From Synergistaceae bacterium (lineage in GTDB: Bacteria > Synergistota > Synergistia > Synergistales > Aminobacteriaceae), in assembly GCA_031276855.1 (NCBI GenBank), contig JAISMH010000114.1, positions 1-41,397 on the forward strand: a stretch of 41,397 nt of DNA, written 5' to 3'. Positions 23,803 to 31,277 of the stretch are shown one piece after another (positions within the stretch are counted from its first letter, which is position 1; every line of letters starts with the position of its first letter). Made by a program: the position numbers and the translations under genes. The notes under the pieces are model-generated. The model did no database searches. It saw only the letters and a list, made by a program, of their open reading frames with translations, and was not told the DNA's origin.

Positions 23803-25830
23803 TTACAGATGCGAGTCGAACCAGGCGGAGATTTCGCGGAGGCGCGCCAAGCGGCTGCGGGGTTTTCCGGAGCGGCTGAGCTCGTGGTTTTCTCCTTTGA
23901 AGAGGCACAGGCGGCTTTCCACGCCGAGGGCCTTCAGCGCCGTGAACATCTGGAACCCCTGCCCCAGTTCGCACCGGTAGTCTTCCTCGGAGTGGATGAA
24001 CAGGGTCGGGGTCTTCGCGTTGGCGGCGTATTTCAGGGGCGACCTGTTCCACGGGTTTTCCGGGTTCTTCCAGGGCGTCCCCCCGTGCTGATCCTCGACG
24101 AAGTAATACCCGATGTCGCTGCTCCCGAACTTCGAGACCCAGTTGCTGATCCCGCGCTGGGAGACCGCCGCTTTGAACCGGTCGGTGTGAGTGACGATCC
24201 AATTGACCATATAGCCGCCGTAGGAGCCTCCCGTGACGCCCAGGCGCGAGGCGTCGATGAAGCGCAGGTTGTCGGCGCACCAGTCAGTGAAAGCCATCAG
24301 GTCGTGGAAGTCGAGGTCGCCGTAGTGCCCGCGGATGTCCGAGAAATCGTTTCCGCGCCCGTCGCCGCCCCGGGGGTTGCAGTAGAGCACGGCGTATCCC
24401 TGTGCCGCCCAGCACTGCATCTCGTGGTGGTAGATGTCGCCGAAGGCCGCCTTGGGGCCCCCGTGAATGTGCAGGATGGCCGGGTACTTCCGGCCCTCCT
24501 GGAAGTCCGCGGGCCTCATGTACCAGCCGTCCAGCTTGCAGCCCTGCCCGTTGTCCACGGAGACGTGGATCGGCTGGGACAGCCGGAGTTCGTCGAAGAG
24601 CGGCCGGTTGAAGCTCGTCAGCCGCCGCTCCAGGCCGTCTTCCCACAGATAGAGTTCGGTCGGACAGAGCCCCTCGTAGGCGACGAAAGCGGCGCGCCGC
24701 CCGTTTTCCCAGACGCAGTAATCGACGACGGCGGAGGTGTCGAAGGTGATCTGGAAGGAGCGCCCGTTCCGGTCCAGCTCGAAGAGCCGGCTCTTCATGA
24801 CGTTCGTCGAGCAGTAGATCACCCCGGTCGGGACCGGGCCGGGCGAGTTTTCCGGGACCGGGGCCTCGTAGGGGAAGAACGCCCCGGCGAGATCCGCGCA
24901 GCCGTAGTGGCTGTCCGCGACGACAGAGCCGCTCAGGCTGGTGTCGAGTTCGGGGGTCAGGCACTCCGGCTGCCCGTCCACGAGGACGTAGAACTTGAGG
25001 TTTTCGTTGACCCCGGCCTTCCGGCGGTTCGTCCCGGAGAGCAGGATCACGTCGCCCCACCAGGCGGCGTGGGAGAAGGTGAACGCATCTTCGTTTTTAT
25101 CGGGCTCGCCGCACAGGCGGCGCAGGGCGCCCGTGAAGAGGTCCATTTTATAGACGGCGCTGCCCAGAGGCTTGACGTCCGTGTACTCCACGCCGACGAT
25201 CAGGGCCTCCGTCCGGCTCCGGTTCAGCGTGCAGCGCGAGACCTCCATCGAGGGCGGGGTCAGGCGGCGGAACTCCCGGGTTTTCGCGTCGTAGAGCGCG
25301 AGCGCCGTGCGCTGCTGGCCGACGAAGCCCCTGCCGTTGGCCAGAAAGGGAATCTGGTTGAATACCAGCAGGTCGGCGTCCTCGGGGTTTTGTTTTTCCT
25401 GATCCGGGCCGCAGACGACCGTGAGGAGGTAACGCCGGTCGTCCAGCATCTTCACGGATTTCGCGGCGCGGGGAACCTCGAAGAGGCGGACCGCCTCTCC
25501 TCCCGCTGTGGCTATGGAATAGAAGACCGTCCGGGCGTCTTTTTCTTTTTTCCCGTTTTTCTCCGGCCCGGCCGCGCCGTTTCGTTCGGAGGCGAAGACC
25601 AGGGAGGTTCCGTCGGGTGTCCAGCAGAAGCAGCCCTCCCTGCCGGAGGCGGTCATTCGGCGGTTCGTGCCGCCGTCCAGGTCGTACACCCACAGGTCGG
25701 AGTCGTAACCGTTCCTGTCCCGGTCCGGCCGCGAGACGCGGTAGGCGATGCGGCCGCCGTCAGGGGAAAAGCACGGGTTGGATGGAAAACAGAACTTCAA
25801 AAAGTCTTGCCGCTCGACATGGCGTTTCAC
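23803..25830 (-). CDS. S9 family serine peptidase (acylaminoacyl-peptidase-like)
   Basis: A 675-residue prolyl-oligopeptidase-family enzyme that probably trims small peptides in the cytoplasm; no signal peptide is seen. The N-terminal 400 residues form the beta-propeller (FSPDGGRIAYRVSRPDRDRNGYDSDLW and similar WD-like blades). The catalytic C-terminal hydrolase has the nucleophile serine in GVTGGSYGGYMVNW, the aspartate in FIHSEEDYRCELGQ and the histidine in FKGENHELSRSGKP. The start is GTG 25830, with GAGGGGG seven bases upstream. It is divergent from the spermidine-synthase-like gene. The role fits an amino-acid or peptide fermenter. Confidence 0.95.
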   Translation of the reverse strand: MKRHVERQDFLKFCFPSNPCFSPDGGRIAYRVSRPDRDRNGYDSDLWVYDLDGGTNRRMTASGREGCFCWTPDGTSLVFASERNGAAGPEKNGKKEKDARTVFYSIATAGGEAVRLFEVPRAAKSVKMLDDRRYLLTVVCGPDQEKQNPEDADLLVFNQIPFLANGRGFVGQQRTALALYDAKTREFRRLTPPSMEVSRCTLNRSRTEALIVGVEYTDVKPLGSAVYKMDLFTGALRRLCGEPDKNEDAFTFSHAAWWGDVILLSGTNRRKAGVNENLKFYVLVDGQPECLTPELDTSLSGSVVADSHYGCADLAGAFFPYEAPVPENSPGPVPTGVIYCSTNVMKSRLFELDRNGRSFQITFDTSAVVDYCVWENGRRAAFVAYEGLCPTELYLWEDGLERRLTSFNRPLFDELRLSQPIHVSVDNGQGCKLDGWYMRPADFQEGRKYPAILHIHGGPKAAFGDIYHHEMQCWAAQGYAVLYCNPRGGDGRGNDFSDIRGHYGDLDFHDLMAFTDWCADNLRFIDASRLGVTGGSYGGYMVNWIVTHTDRFKAAVSQRGISNWVSKFGSSDIGYYFVEDQHGGTPWKNPENPWNRSPLKYAANAKTPTLFIHSEEDYRCELGQGFQMFTALKALGVESRLCLFKGENHELSRSGKPRSRLARLREISAWFDSHL

Positions 25831-25877
25831 TGCGCATCCCCCTCAATACAGTTTCATATAATATAGCGTCCGCAGTT

Positions 25878-25920
25878 ATTATACTCTTCGCCCGGACGGC
25901 CCCGGACGCGGGTGTATAAT
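25878..25920. promoter_or_regulatory. Divergent promoter region between the S9 peptidase and synthase genes
   Basis: A minus-strand TATAAT (25883-25878) lies about 50 bases before the peptidase GTG, and a plus-strand TATAAT (25915-25920) lies 48 bases before the synthase ATG. Neither has a convincing -35 hexamer. The 137-base gap holds nothing else that I recognise. Confidence 0.45.
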
Positions 25921-25967
25921 GGCGTGGCAGCTTTTTAATCTGGCGATTCGCGGGGTGACGTTGGAGA

Positions 25968-27584
25968 ATGATCGATGGCAGATTCCGCAAGGCGGAGGCG
26001 CCGGCAAAGCGGCGGCGGGGCGTTCTGGAGGTCGCGTCGTTTCTTTGCGGCGCGGCCGTCATGGTGCTGGAAATGGCGGGCTCCCGCATTGTCGCCCCCT
26101 ACATGGGAACGTCCCTGATCGTGTGGACGTCCCTGATCGGAGTTATCATGGCGAGTCTCAGCGCGGGCTACTGGCTGGGCGGCGCGGCGGCGGACAGATG
26201 GCCGGAGATGAAGATTCTGGCGCGCGTCGTTCTGGGCGCGGCTTTTTTTACGGCCATGACGGCGTTCGCCGCCAATCCCATCCTCACCGTGCTGTTCAGG
26301 GCTTTTTCGCGGTCGGCTTTCTATTTTTCCTCCGCGGCGGGCGCGCTGCTCCTTTTTTCCGTGCCGAGCGTTCTTCTGGGGATGGTCTCCCCCTTCATCG
26401 TGAAGCTGGCCATGCGTGACCTGGGCACCTCCGGGGCCACGGTGGGGCGCTTTTCGGCGCTCTCCTCGCTGGGTAGCATTCTGGGGACGTTTTTGGGCGG
26501 TTTCGTCCTGATATCGCTTTTCCCGGCGGGGACGATACTGCTTCTGACGGCCGGGATTCTGGCCCTGGTGGCGGCCCTGCTCTACCGCGCGGCCTGGAGC
26601 GCCAAGTGGAAGAACGCGGCGTTTTTCTGCGCCGCGTTCTTCGCGCTTTTCGGAACGACCGTCGCGCTGGGGATGCCGATGATGCCGCCCGGCGTACATA
26701 TCGACACGGCCTATAACCACATCTGGGTCGCGGAGGAGGTCCGCCCCAACGGACAGCGGGCGCGTTACCTGATGACCGCGTCCGTCGGCGAGGGGGCCCA
26801 GTCCGTCATCTATACGAAGAACCCGGCGGAGCTGGTCAGCTCCTACACCAAATTCTACGACCTCGCGTTCCACTACAAGCCCGACGCAAAGAAAATCCTG
26901 ATGCTGGGCGGCGGCGGCTACTGCGTCCCGCGCCATCTGAACGCGACGCGGCCGGAGGTCTCCGTCGATGTCGTGGAAATCGACCCCGGCATCACGGACG
27001 CCGCGCGGAAATTCTTCTACCTTCAGGACAGGAACAACCCGAACATCACCGTCTACCACGAGGACGCGCGAATCTTCCTCAATCGCATGGCAGATACGCG
27101 CGCGAATGCACGCATGGCGGATACGCGCATGGAGGGCGGGGAAACGGGGCTTTACGACGCCGTTTTCGCGGATGTGTTCGGGGCGTGGTACTCGATTCCG
27201 TTCCACTTGGCGACGGTGGAGGCCGCGCAGAAGATGTACGACCTGCTGGCCGAGGACGGGGTGCTGGTCTCGAACGTCATCTCCGCGCTCAAGGGCCCGA
27301 GGAGCGGGGTGTTCGACGGTATTTACGCGGCTGTGGCCCAGGTGTTTCCCAAGGTGCTGATCTTCCCCGCCAGAGACCCCCGCGATACCGCCAACCGCCA
27401 GAACCTCATGATCGTGGCCTTCAAATCGGAAAAAACCTTCGACGCCGCGCCGCCGCCCGAAAACCCCGAGACGGCCCGCCTGCTCCTCTACCGCTGGACG
27501 CCCCCCTTCACCCCCGCCATTCCCCCCTTCACAGACGCCTTCGCCCCCGTCGAATATTACGCCCTGACGGACCCGGGGACGTAA
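25968..27584 (+). CDS. Membrane-fused spermidine-synthase-like protein
   Basis: A 538-residue fused protein. Residues 20-240 carry about seven membrane segments (CGAAVMVLEMAGSRIVAPYMG, GVIMASLSAGYWLGGAAADR, LLGMVSPFIVKLAM). Residues 250-530 form a Rossmann domain of the polyamine-synthase type: LMLGGGGYCVPRHL (near 311-322), VSVDVVEIDPGITDAARKFF and DAVFADVFGAWYSIPFHL. Members with this architecture are common but of uncertain substrate; the aminopropyl-binding loop of true SpeE is not obvious. Residues from 374 are a short repeat (MADTRANARMADTRM). GGGGTGA ten bases before ATG 25968 supports the start. A strong terminator follows. It is monocistronic. Confidence 0.9.
   Translation: MIDGRFRKAEAPAKRRRGVLEVASFLCGAAVMVLEMAGSRIVAPYMGTSLIVWTSLIGVIMASLSAGYWLGGAAADRWPEMKILARVVLGAAFFTAMTAFAANPILTVLFRAFSRSAFYFSSAAGALLLFSVPSVLLGMVSPFIVKLAMRDLGTSGATVGRFSALSSLGSILGTFLGGFVLISLFPAGTILLLTAGILALVAALLYRAAWSAKWKNAAFFCAAFFALFGTTVALGMPMMPPGVHIDTAYNHIWVAEEVRPNGQRARYLMTASVGEGAQSVIYTKNPAELVSSYTKFYDLAFHYKPDAKKILMLGGGGYCVPRHLNATRPEVSVDVVEIDPGITDAARKFFYLQDRNNPNITVYHEDARIFLNRMADTRANARMADTRMEGGETGLYDAVFADVFGAWYSIPFHLATVEAAQKMYDLLAEDGVLVSNVISALKGPRSGVFDGIYAAVAQVFPKVLIFPARDPRDTANRQNLMIVAFKSEKTFDAAPPPENPETARLLLYRWTPPFTPAIPPFTDAFAPVEYYALTDPGT
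27087..27133. repeat. Imperfect in-frame repeat inside the synthase-like gene
   Basis: The block ATGGC(A/G)GATACGCGC occurs twice with a related ANAR-coding unit between, giving MADTR-ANAR-MADTR. It extends a loop after the YHEDARIFLNR strand of the Rossmann domain and is absent from the usual family pattern. Confidence 0.65.
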
Positions 27585-27635
27585 CTCCCGGTTTTCTGGC
27601 TTCCGGCTTCCGAAAACTCCGCGGCCCCTGCGAGG

Positions 27636-27660
27636 ACGGCCTTCAGGCCGTTCTTTTTTT
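27636..27660 (+). terminator. Rho-independent terminator after the synthase-like gene
   Basis: ACGGCC-TTCA-GGCCGT forms a perfect six-pair stem with a four-base loop, followed by TTCTTTTTTT. It lies 52 bases past the stop codon and four bases before the next promoter, so it insulates the following cassette. Confidence 0.92.
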
Positions 27661-27664
27661 ATGC

Positions 27665-27692
27665 TTGACAATATAAGAATATCGTGTATACT
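27665..27692 (+). promoter_or_regulatory. Near-consensus sigma-70 promoter of the DUF1659/DUF2922/YvrJ cassette
   Basis: A perfect TTGACA (27665-27670), a 16-base AT-rich spacer and TATACT (27687-27692). It is the best promoter in the window. Transcription would start near 27699, about 26 bases before the first ATG. Confidence 0.88.
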
Positions 27693-27724
27693 AATATCGA
27701 AATCAAGGAAGGGAGGTGAAGGGA

Positions 27725-27952
27725 ATGGCTGCGGTGGAGAATGCGTACAGGAGCGGCGTTTCGGTGAAACTGAACGCCGGGGTGAATCCGGTCAGCGGCG
27801 GAATGGTCGTCAGGAGTTTGTCTCTGGGCAAGGTTGTCCGGGGCGCGGACAAGGATCAGATCATGAACGTCGTGGAGGCGCTGACGCCTGTGCTGGATTA
27901 CGGTCTGGCCCGGGTGGAGCGCACCGAGGTCACGGTGCTGGAGCTCGCCTAG
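27725..27952 (+). CDS. DUF1659 family small protein
   Basis: A 75-residue protein of the DUF1659 type, unknown in function. The pattern is VSVKLNAGVNPVSGGMVVRSLS, then GADKDQIMNVVEALTPVL and a C-terminal VERTEVTVLEL, as in the short beta-alpha-beta proteins encoded beside DUF2922 and yvrJ genes in Firmicutes. The start is ATG 27725, eight bases after GGGAGG; a GTG nine bases upstream is in frame but would hide that site. It is first in the cassette. The stop TAG is directly followed by a structured repeat. No signal peptide or membrane segment is present. Confidence 0.78.
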   Translation: MAAVENAYRSGVSVKLNAGVNPVSGGMVVRSLSLGKVVRGADKDQIMNVVEALTPVLDYGLARVERTEVTVLELA

Positions 27953-28023
27953 CCAGGGGCAGCGCCCCTGGACCCGTTATGGGTCCGGCGGAGGCGGGAG
28001 AAGACGCCCTCCCTTCGGTCGGG
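27953..28023 (+). repeat. 72-base multi-hairpin repeat, copy R1
   Basis: Hairpin CCAGGGGC-AG-CGCCCCTGG, hairpin ACCCGTTATGGGT, then a GCGGGAG...CTCCC arm pairing and a CGGTCGGG tail. It begins on the base after the DUF1659 stop codon. The other copies are R2 (28335-28406, same strand), R3 (31204-31277) and R4 (32367-32437), both on the opposite strand. The 100 bases from here to the DUF2922 gene otherwise hold only its ribosome-binding site. Confidence 0.9.
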
Positions 28024-28124
28024 AGTGAAGTTTCCGGCCGAAAAGAGGAACGCAGCCGACGCCGGGCCCGCAGCGGCGATTCGGAAATCGGATCTGAAAA
28101 TCGAGAAAAGGAGGTGAGAAAAAT

Positions 28125-28346
28125 ATGGCTACGAGCTTGAATCTGAAGTTCAACGCGTCCGGCGACAAGAAGGTCTCCATGACCTATCCCTACGCCGATG
28201 CCTCGTGCGGCGACGCCTCGGTGAAGAGCCTGATGAACGCCATCGTCACCAACAGCGCGATCTTCGCGGAACCGCCTCTGGCGCTTGCCGCCGCGGAGTT
28301 CGTCACCCGCACGGTCATCCCCGTCGACCTATCTCCAGGGGCGTAG
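28125..28346 (+). CDS. DUF2922 family small protein
   Basis: A 73-residue DUF2922 protein of unknown function. The family pattern is a short strand (LNLKFNASGDKKVSMTYPYA), a helix (SVKSLMNAIVTNSAIFA) and a closing strand (VTRTVIPVDL). The last four residues SPGA and the TAG stop come from the inserted repeat R2, so the native protein ended at or near VDL. ATG 28125 has a full AAAGGAGGTG ten bases upstream, predicting strong translation. It is second in the cassette. Confidence 0.8.
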   Translation: MATSLNLKFNASGDKKVSMTYPYADASCGDASVKSLMNAIVTNSAIFAEPPLALAAAEFVTRTVIPVDLSPGA

Positions 28347-28406
28347 CCCCTGGACCCGTACTGGGTCTGGCGGAAGCGGGAGAAGGCGCCCTCCCGTCGG
28401 TCGGGG
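28335..28406 (+). repeat. 72-base multi-hairpin repeat, copy R2, overlapping the DUF2922 3' end
   Basis: Differs from R1 at only a few positions and keeps the same three stems (CCAGGGGC-GTA-GCCCCTGG; ACCCGTACTGGGT; GCGGGAG with CTCCCG). The TAG in the first loop serves as the DUF2922 stop codon. Confidence 0.9.
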
Positions 28407-28449
28407 AACCGGCTGGCGGGAGGGCTTTATAACACAGGGAGGCGATAGT

Positions 28450-28641
28450 TTGGAGACTTTTATTCAGTCTACGCTGCAAAACGGTTTTTCGATTGTCGTG
28501 GCGGCGTTTCTGCTGCTGCGGATGGAGCGGGAGCTGCGGGTCCTGCGCGAGGCCATCGACCGGCTGCGCCACTGCCAAGTCTGCCGGTTCGCCCCCGCAA
28601 GCTGGAACGAACCCGCCGACACCCCCGAAGAGAAAATATGA
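28450..28641 (+). CDS. YvrJ family small membrane protein (holin-like)
   Basis: A 63-residue single-pass protein. The segment FIQSTLQNGFSIVVAAFLLLRMERELRVL matches the YvrJ pattern of one membrane helix (about 6-24) followed by a charged amphipathic helix (RMERELRVLREAIDRL). The layout resembles small phage-type holins (BhlA/UviB), but YvrJ function is unknown. The start is TTG 28450, seven bases after AGGGAGG; no ATG is available in frame. The C-terminal CQVC pair and NEPADTPEEK tail are outside the usual family length. It is third in the cassette and ends 18 bases before the M15 peptidase gene. Confidence 0.78.
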   Translation: METFIQSTLQNGFSIVVAAFLLLRMERELRVLREAIDRLRHCQVCRFAPASWNEPADTPEEKI

Positions 28642-28659
28642 TGAAAGTATGATAAAAGT

Positions 28660-29055
28660 ATGATTGAGTATAAAATCGAGTATTTCAAGCGGAAAGAATT
28701 TTCGTGCCCCTGCTGCGGCGAAGACGGCGTCTCGGAGGCGCTGGTGCTGTGGCTGGACCTGCTGCGCCGGGCGTGGGGCGGCCCGGTGGCCGTGAACTCC
28801 GGCCGGCGTTGCGCCGCGCACAACGCGAAAGTCGGCGGGTCGGAGCGGAGCCGGCACCTGATCGGCTGCGCGGCCGACATCCGCGCGCTCGATCAGGGAG
28901 CGCGGATGCCGCGCCGAGCGGAATTTGCCGCGCTGGCTTCACGGCTCTGCTGTCTCCCGGGCTGGGAGTTCCGGCTCTACGGCACCTTCATCCATATCGC
29001 CGCGCCCCGCGCCGAGTCCGTGAAACTCTGGCAAGGCCCCATCGTTCTGCTGTGA
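28660..29055 (+). CDS. M15-type zinc D,D-carboxypeptidase / endolysin-like protein
   Basis: A 131-residue peptidase M15 (subfamily A, as in phage endolysins and VanY-like enzymes) that would cut D-Ala peptide bonds of peptidoglycan. Zinc ligands are visible as His66 and Asp73 (SRHLIGCAADI) and His112 (FIHIAA). The N-terminal FSCPCC and NSGRRCAAHN segments are also typical. No signal peptide is present, so export would need help, for example from a holin; the YvrJ-like gene just upstream is the candidate (inference). Only ATG 28660 is in frame after a stop at 28642. Its ribosome-binding site is poor, which suggests coupling to yvrJ. The spacer is a short ATGAAAGT-type repeat. Confidence 0.85.
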   Translation: MIEYKIEYFKRKEFSCPCCGEDGVSEALVLWLDLLRRAWGGPVAVNSGRRCAAHNAKVGGSERSRHLIGCAADIRALDQGARMPRRAEFAALASRLCCLPGWEFRLYGTFIHIAAPRAESVKLWQGPIVLL

Positions 29056-29083
29056 AACCCGGCCAAATATTTCCCAAATATTC

Positions 29084-29740
29084 TCAGCCGGACACCGCGG
29101 CGAACTCTTCTTCCCTCGCGGACACGGGCTCCGGAAGGGACGGGGTGCGAACGATTTTCACGTCCTGATCGTCGAAGATGACCTCGGCTTCCATGTTCAT
29201 GGAGGCGGCGAGCGCGGTCAGAACCAGGCGCGTGTTCTCGTCCGCGCGGCGCAGGATGTCGCTTTGCAGGGCGTCCTGCCGCACTTCCTCCAGATTGGCG
29301 GCGATCTCCCTGTTCTGGTCCCTGAGCTGGATGGACGTGAAGAGCCCCGCCTTCTGGTCGTAGACCTGAATGGTCTTCATGTCCGCGTAGATGTCCAGAA
29401 TCTTGCTGCGCGGCACGACCATGCGGACACGGTTGACCGCGAACCTCTCGGAAATCTGAATTTCCGAGAGGTCGTTCCCGCAGACGACCATGCCGGAGTA
29501 TTTCAGGATGAACTTGCGGGCCGTGCCCGGCAGGGCGATACCCAGCAGGGCGCGGCTGTCCTCGTACATGACGATGGATTGGAAACCCTGCCGCACCGTC
29601 GCCAGCTCCCGGACGTTCTGTATCCCCCGGAGCAGCGTCGAATGCGCCGAACGGCGCTTTCCGCCGTCCGATTTCCGCCTGAACAACCACACGTTGAGCG
29701 CGACAGAAGCGACAAACAGCAAAGTGACAATGATACCCAC
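29084..29740 (-). CDS. DUF4230 family membrane-anchored protein
   Basis: A 218-residue protein with one N-terminal membrane anchor (residues 2-19) and a soluble domain. The pattern IQNVRELATVRQGFQSIVMY, then ARKFILKYSGMVVCGNDLSEI and RMVVPRSKILDIYADMKTIQVYD, fits DUF4230, whose function is unknown. The rest is helical (LRDQNREIAANLEEVRQDAL). The start is GTG 29740 with GGAGG six bases upstream. It converges on the M15 peptidase gene with a 28-base gap and no visible terminator. It is probably not part of the cassette. Family assignment is by pattern only. Confidence 0.7.
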   Translation of the reverse strand: MGIIVTLLFVASVALNVWLFRRKSDGGKRRSAHSTLLRGIQNVRELATVRQGFQSIVMYEDSRALLGIALPGTARKFILKYSGMVVCGNDLSEIQISERFAVNRVRMVVPRSKILDIYADMKTIQVYDQKAGLFTSIQLRDQNREIAANLEEVRQDALQSDILRRADENTRLVLTALAASMNMEAEVIFDDQDVKIVRTPSLPEPVSAREEEFAAVSG

Positions 29741-29810
29741 AGAATACCTCCGTTCCGATTTTTACAAATCTCTTAAAATTTATGAATTTATAGAATCCGA
29801 ACTTTACCTC

Positions 29811-29838
29811 CATGGTATACAGGGTTTGAACGGTTACC
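29811..29838 (+). repeat. Third, partial copy of the DUF2848-flanking repeat
   Basis: CATGGTATACAGGGTTTGAA followed by CGGTTACC matches the inner end of the repeat at 12282-12352 with one change. The outer part of that repeat (the AACGCCTGTC block) is absent here. It lies between larC and the DUF4230 gene. Confidence 0.75.
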
Positions 29839-29864
29839 CTGAACTTTCCTCCCTGGCCCCGCCG

Positions 29865-31157
29865 TCATCGGGGTTCTCCCAGCTCCCGCAGTATCCGCGC
29901 TCTCGTCTCGGGCATGGAGAGACCGTGTTCTTTGGCGAGGCGCTTGAGGTCGTCGTACTCCGGCGTCCGGCGCAGCGCGCGCTCCTCGGGAAGAACGTTC
30001 TCCCCGCCGGAATCCGTCCCCGGGCCGTTCAGGAAGGCCGTCTTGACTCTCAGGGTGCCAAGGGAAGTTTTCGCCTCGCTTATCTTATAACATAATTTGA
30101 CACGATCAAACACCGACCGGCGAACTCCCTGAGTCGTGGTGAACCGCAGAACCAGAGAAGAAAGAGCGTCGGCCTTTTCCGGCACGCAGAGGCAGCAGAA
30201 TTTCACCCCGGGGCGGCCCTTCTTCATGGCGATGGGCTCCGTCCACACGTCCAGAGCGCCGTCCTCGAACAGGCGCTCCGCCGCGAGCTCGAAATCCTGC
30301 GGGTTCATGTCGTCGATGTTGCTTTCGAGCAGCGTCACCCTGTCGCGCTCGAAGCCGCCCCGGGCGGGCCCGTTTGCGCCGGCGGCGCCCGTCACGCCGG
30401 CGGCGCCTGTCAGATCCATCAGGAGGACGCGCAGGACGTTCGGCAGGTCCGAAGACTCCCGCGTGCCGAGCCCGCAGCCGGACGCCTCGATCGTTCCCTC
30501 GGGGATAAAAGAAGAACCGAAAGAAAAATCGGAGGAGAATCCGCCGGCCAGGCAGCGCGCCAGAAGCGCCCCCGTCGGCGTCGTGCGCTCCATCGGCTCG
30601 CCCCGCGAGTAAACGGGCAGGCCGTGCAGCAGAATCTCCGCGGCCGGCGCCGGGACGGGCAGAACGCCGTGGGCGCACGTCACGGTTCCCGACCCCACGT
30701 TGATGGGCGAGCAGAACACCCTCGGCCAGCCCAGACGGTCGAACAGGACATACGTGCCCACGATGTCGAGGATGGAGTCGATGGCCCCCACCTCGTGAAA
30801 GTGTATTTTATCCGGCGTGGTGCCGTGGACTTTGGCCTCGGCCTCGGCCAGAAGCGCGAAGGCGCGGAGAACCTCGCGCTGGATGCGCGGGGAAAGGGCG
30901 CTCGCCGTGACGATCTCCTCGATGTCGCGCAGGCCCCTGTGGGGATGGTGTTCGTGGGTATGGACGCGGAAATGGGTCCCCGCGATGCCGTTCTTGACGC
31001 CCTTTTCAAAATGAACCTCGTAGTCGTCCGGGGAGAGCTTCGTCATTCCGGCCAAGGCGGCCTTGAAGCGGTCGGCGTCGGGTACCAGCTCGAACAAAGC
31101 CCCCACCAGCATATCGCCGGAGATCCCCGCGAAACAGTCCAAATAAAGCGCCTTCAT
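29865..31157 (-). CDS. larC: Nickel-pincer cofactor biosynthesis protein LarC (uninterrupted)
   Basis: A 430-residue LarC homologue, the CTP-dependent nickel insertase that completes the nickel-pincer nucleotide cofactor of lactate racemase and its relatives. Typical segments are LDCFAGISGDMLVGALFEL, the His-rich HTHEHHPHRGLRDIEEI (67-83), IHFHEVGAIDSILDIVG, PVPAPAAEILLHGLPVY, TPTGALLA and LESNIDDMNPQDFE. It is one continuous frame, unlike lactobacillus larC, which needs a frameshift. A TGAAG repeat (residues 249-268) sits just before the C-terminal domain. larA, larB and larE are not in the window. The ATG at 31157 has AAAGG about ten bases upstream. Confidence 0.93.
   Translation of the reverse strand: MKALYLDCFAGISGDMLVGALFELVPDADRFKAALAGMTKLSPDDYEVHFEKGVKNGIAGTHFRVHTHEHHPHRGLRDIEEIVTASALSPRIQREVLRAFALLAEAEAKVHGTTPDKIHFHEVGAIDSILDIVGTYVLFDRLGWPRVFCSPINVGSGTVTCAHGVLPVPAPAAEILLHGLPVYSRGEPMERTTPTGALLARCLAGGFSSDFSFGSSFIPEGTIEASGCGLGTRESSDLPNVLRVLLMDLTGAAGVTGAAGANGPARGGFERDRVTLLESNIDDMNPQDFELAAERLFEDGALDVWTEPIAMKKGRPGVKFCCLCVPEKADALSSLVLRFTTTQGVRRSVFDRVKLCYKISEAKTSLGTLRVKTAFLNGPGTDSGGENVLPEERALRRTPEYDDLKRLAKEHGLSMPETRARILRELGEPR
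30366..30415. repeat. 18-base in-frame repeat inside larC
   Basis: The block GCCGGCGGCGCC(C/T)GTCA occurs twice in tandem, encoding TGAAGV-TGAAGA. It lies in the linker between the two halves of LarC, close to where other species have a frameshift. Confidence 0.75.
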
Positions 31158-31203
31158 CTATAACACAACCTTTTGCGAATTCGAATTTTGTACAGAAAGC
31201 CCG

Positions 31204-31277
31204 CCCCCGAGCCGAAGGAGAGCGCCTTCTCCCGCTTCCGCCATACCCATCACGGGTCCAGGGCCTACGGCCCTGGG
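31204..31277 (-). repeat. 72-base multi-hairpin repeat, copy R3, overlapping the comB-like 3' end
   Basis: The reverse complement of R1/R2 with the same three stems. Its first loop TAG is the stop codon of the ComB-like gene. It fills most of the 107-base gap to larC. Confidence 0.9.

Noticed and set aside
27953-28023. R1 as a riboswitch or classical terminator
   Set aside because: It matches no riboswitch that I know, lacks a U-tract, and sits within an operon in several copies, so a repeat element is the simpler view.
27953-28406. Repeats R1 and R2 as integron attC sites
   Set aside because: They are palindromic and at gene ends, but R3 and R4 lie in opposite orientation, no integrase is present and the conserved attC core sites are not visible.
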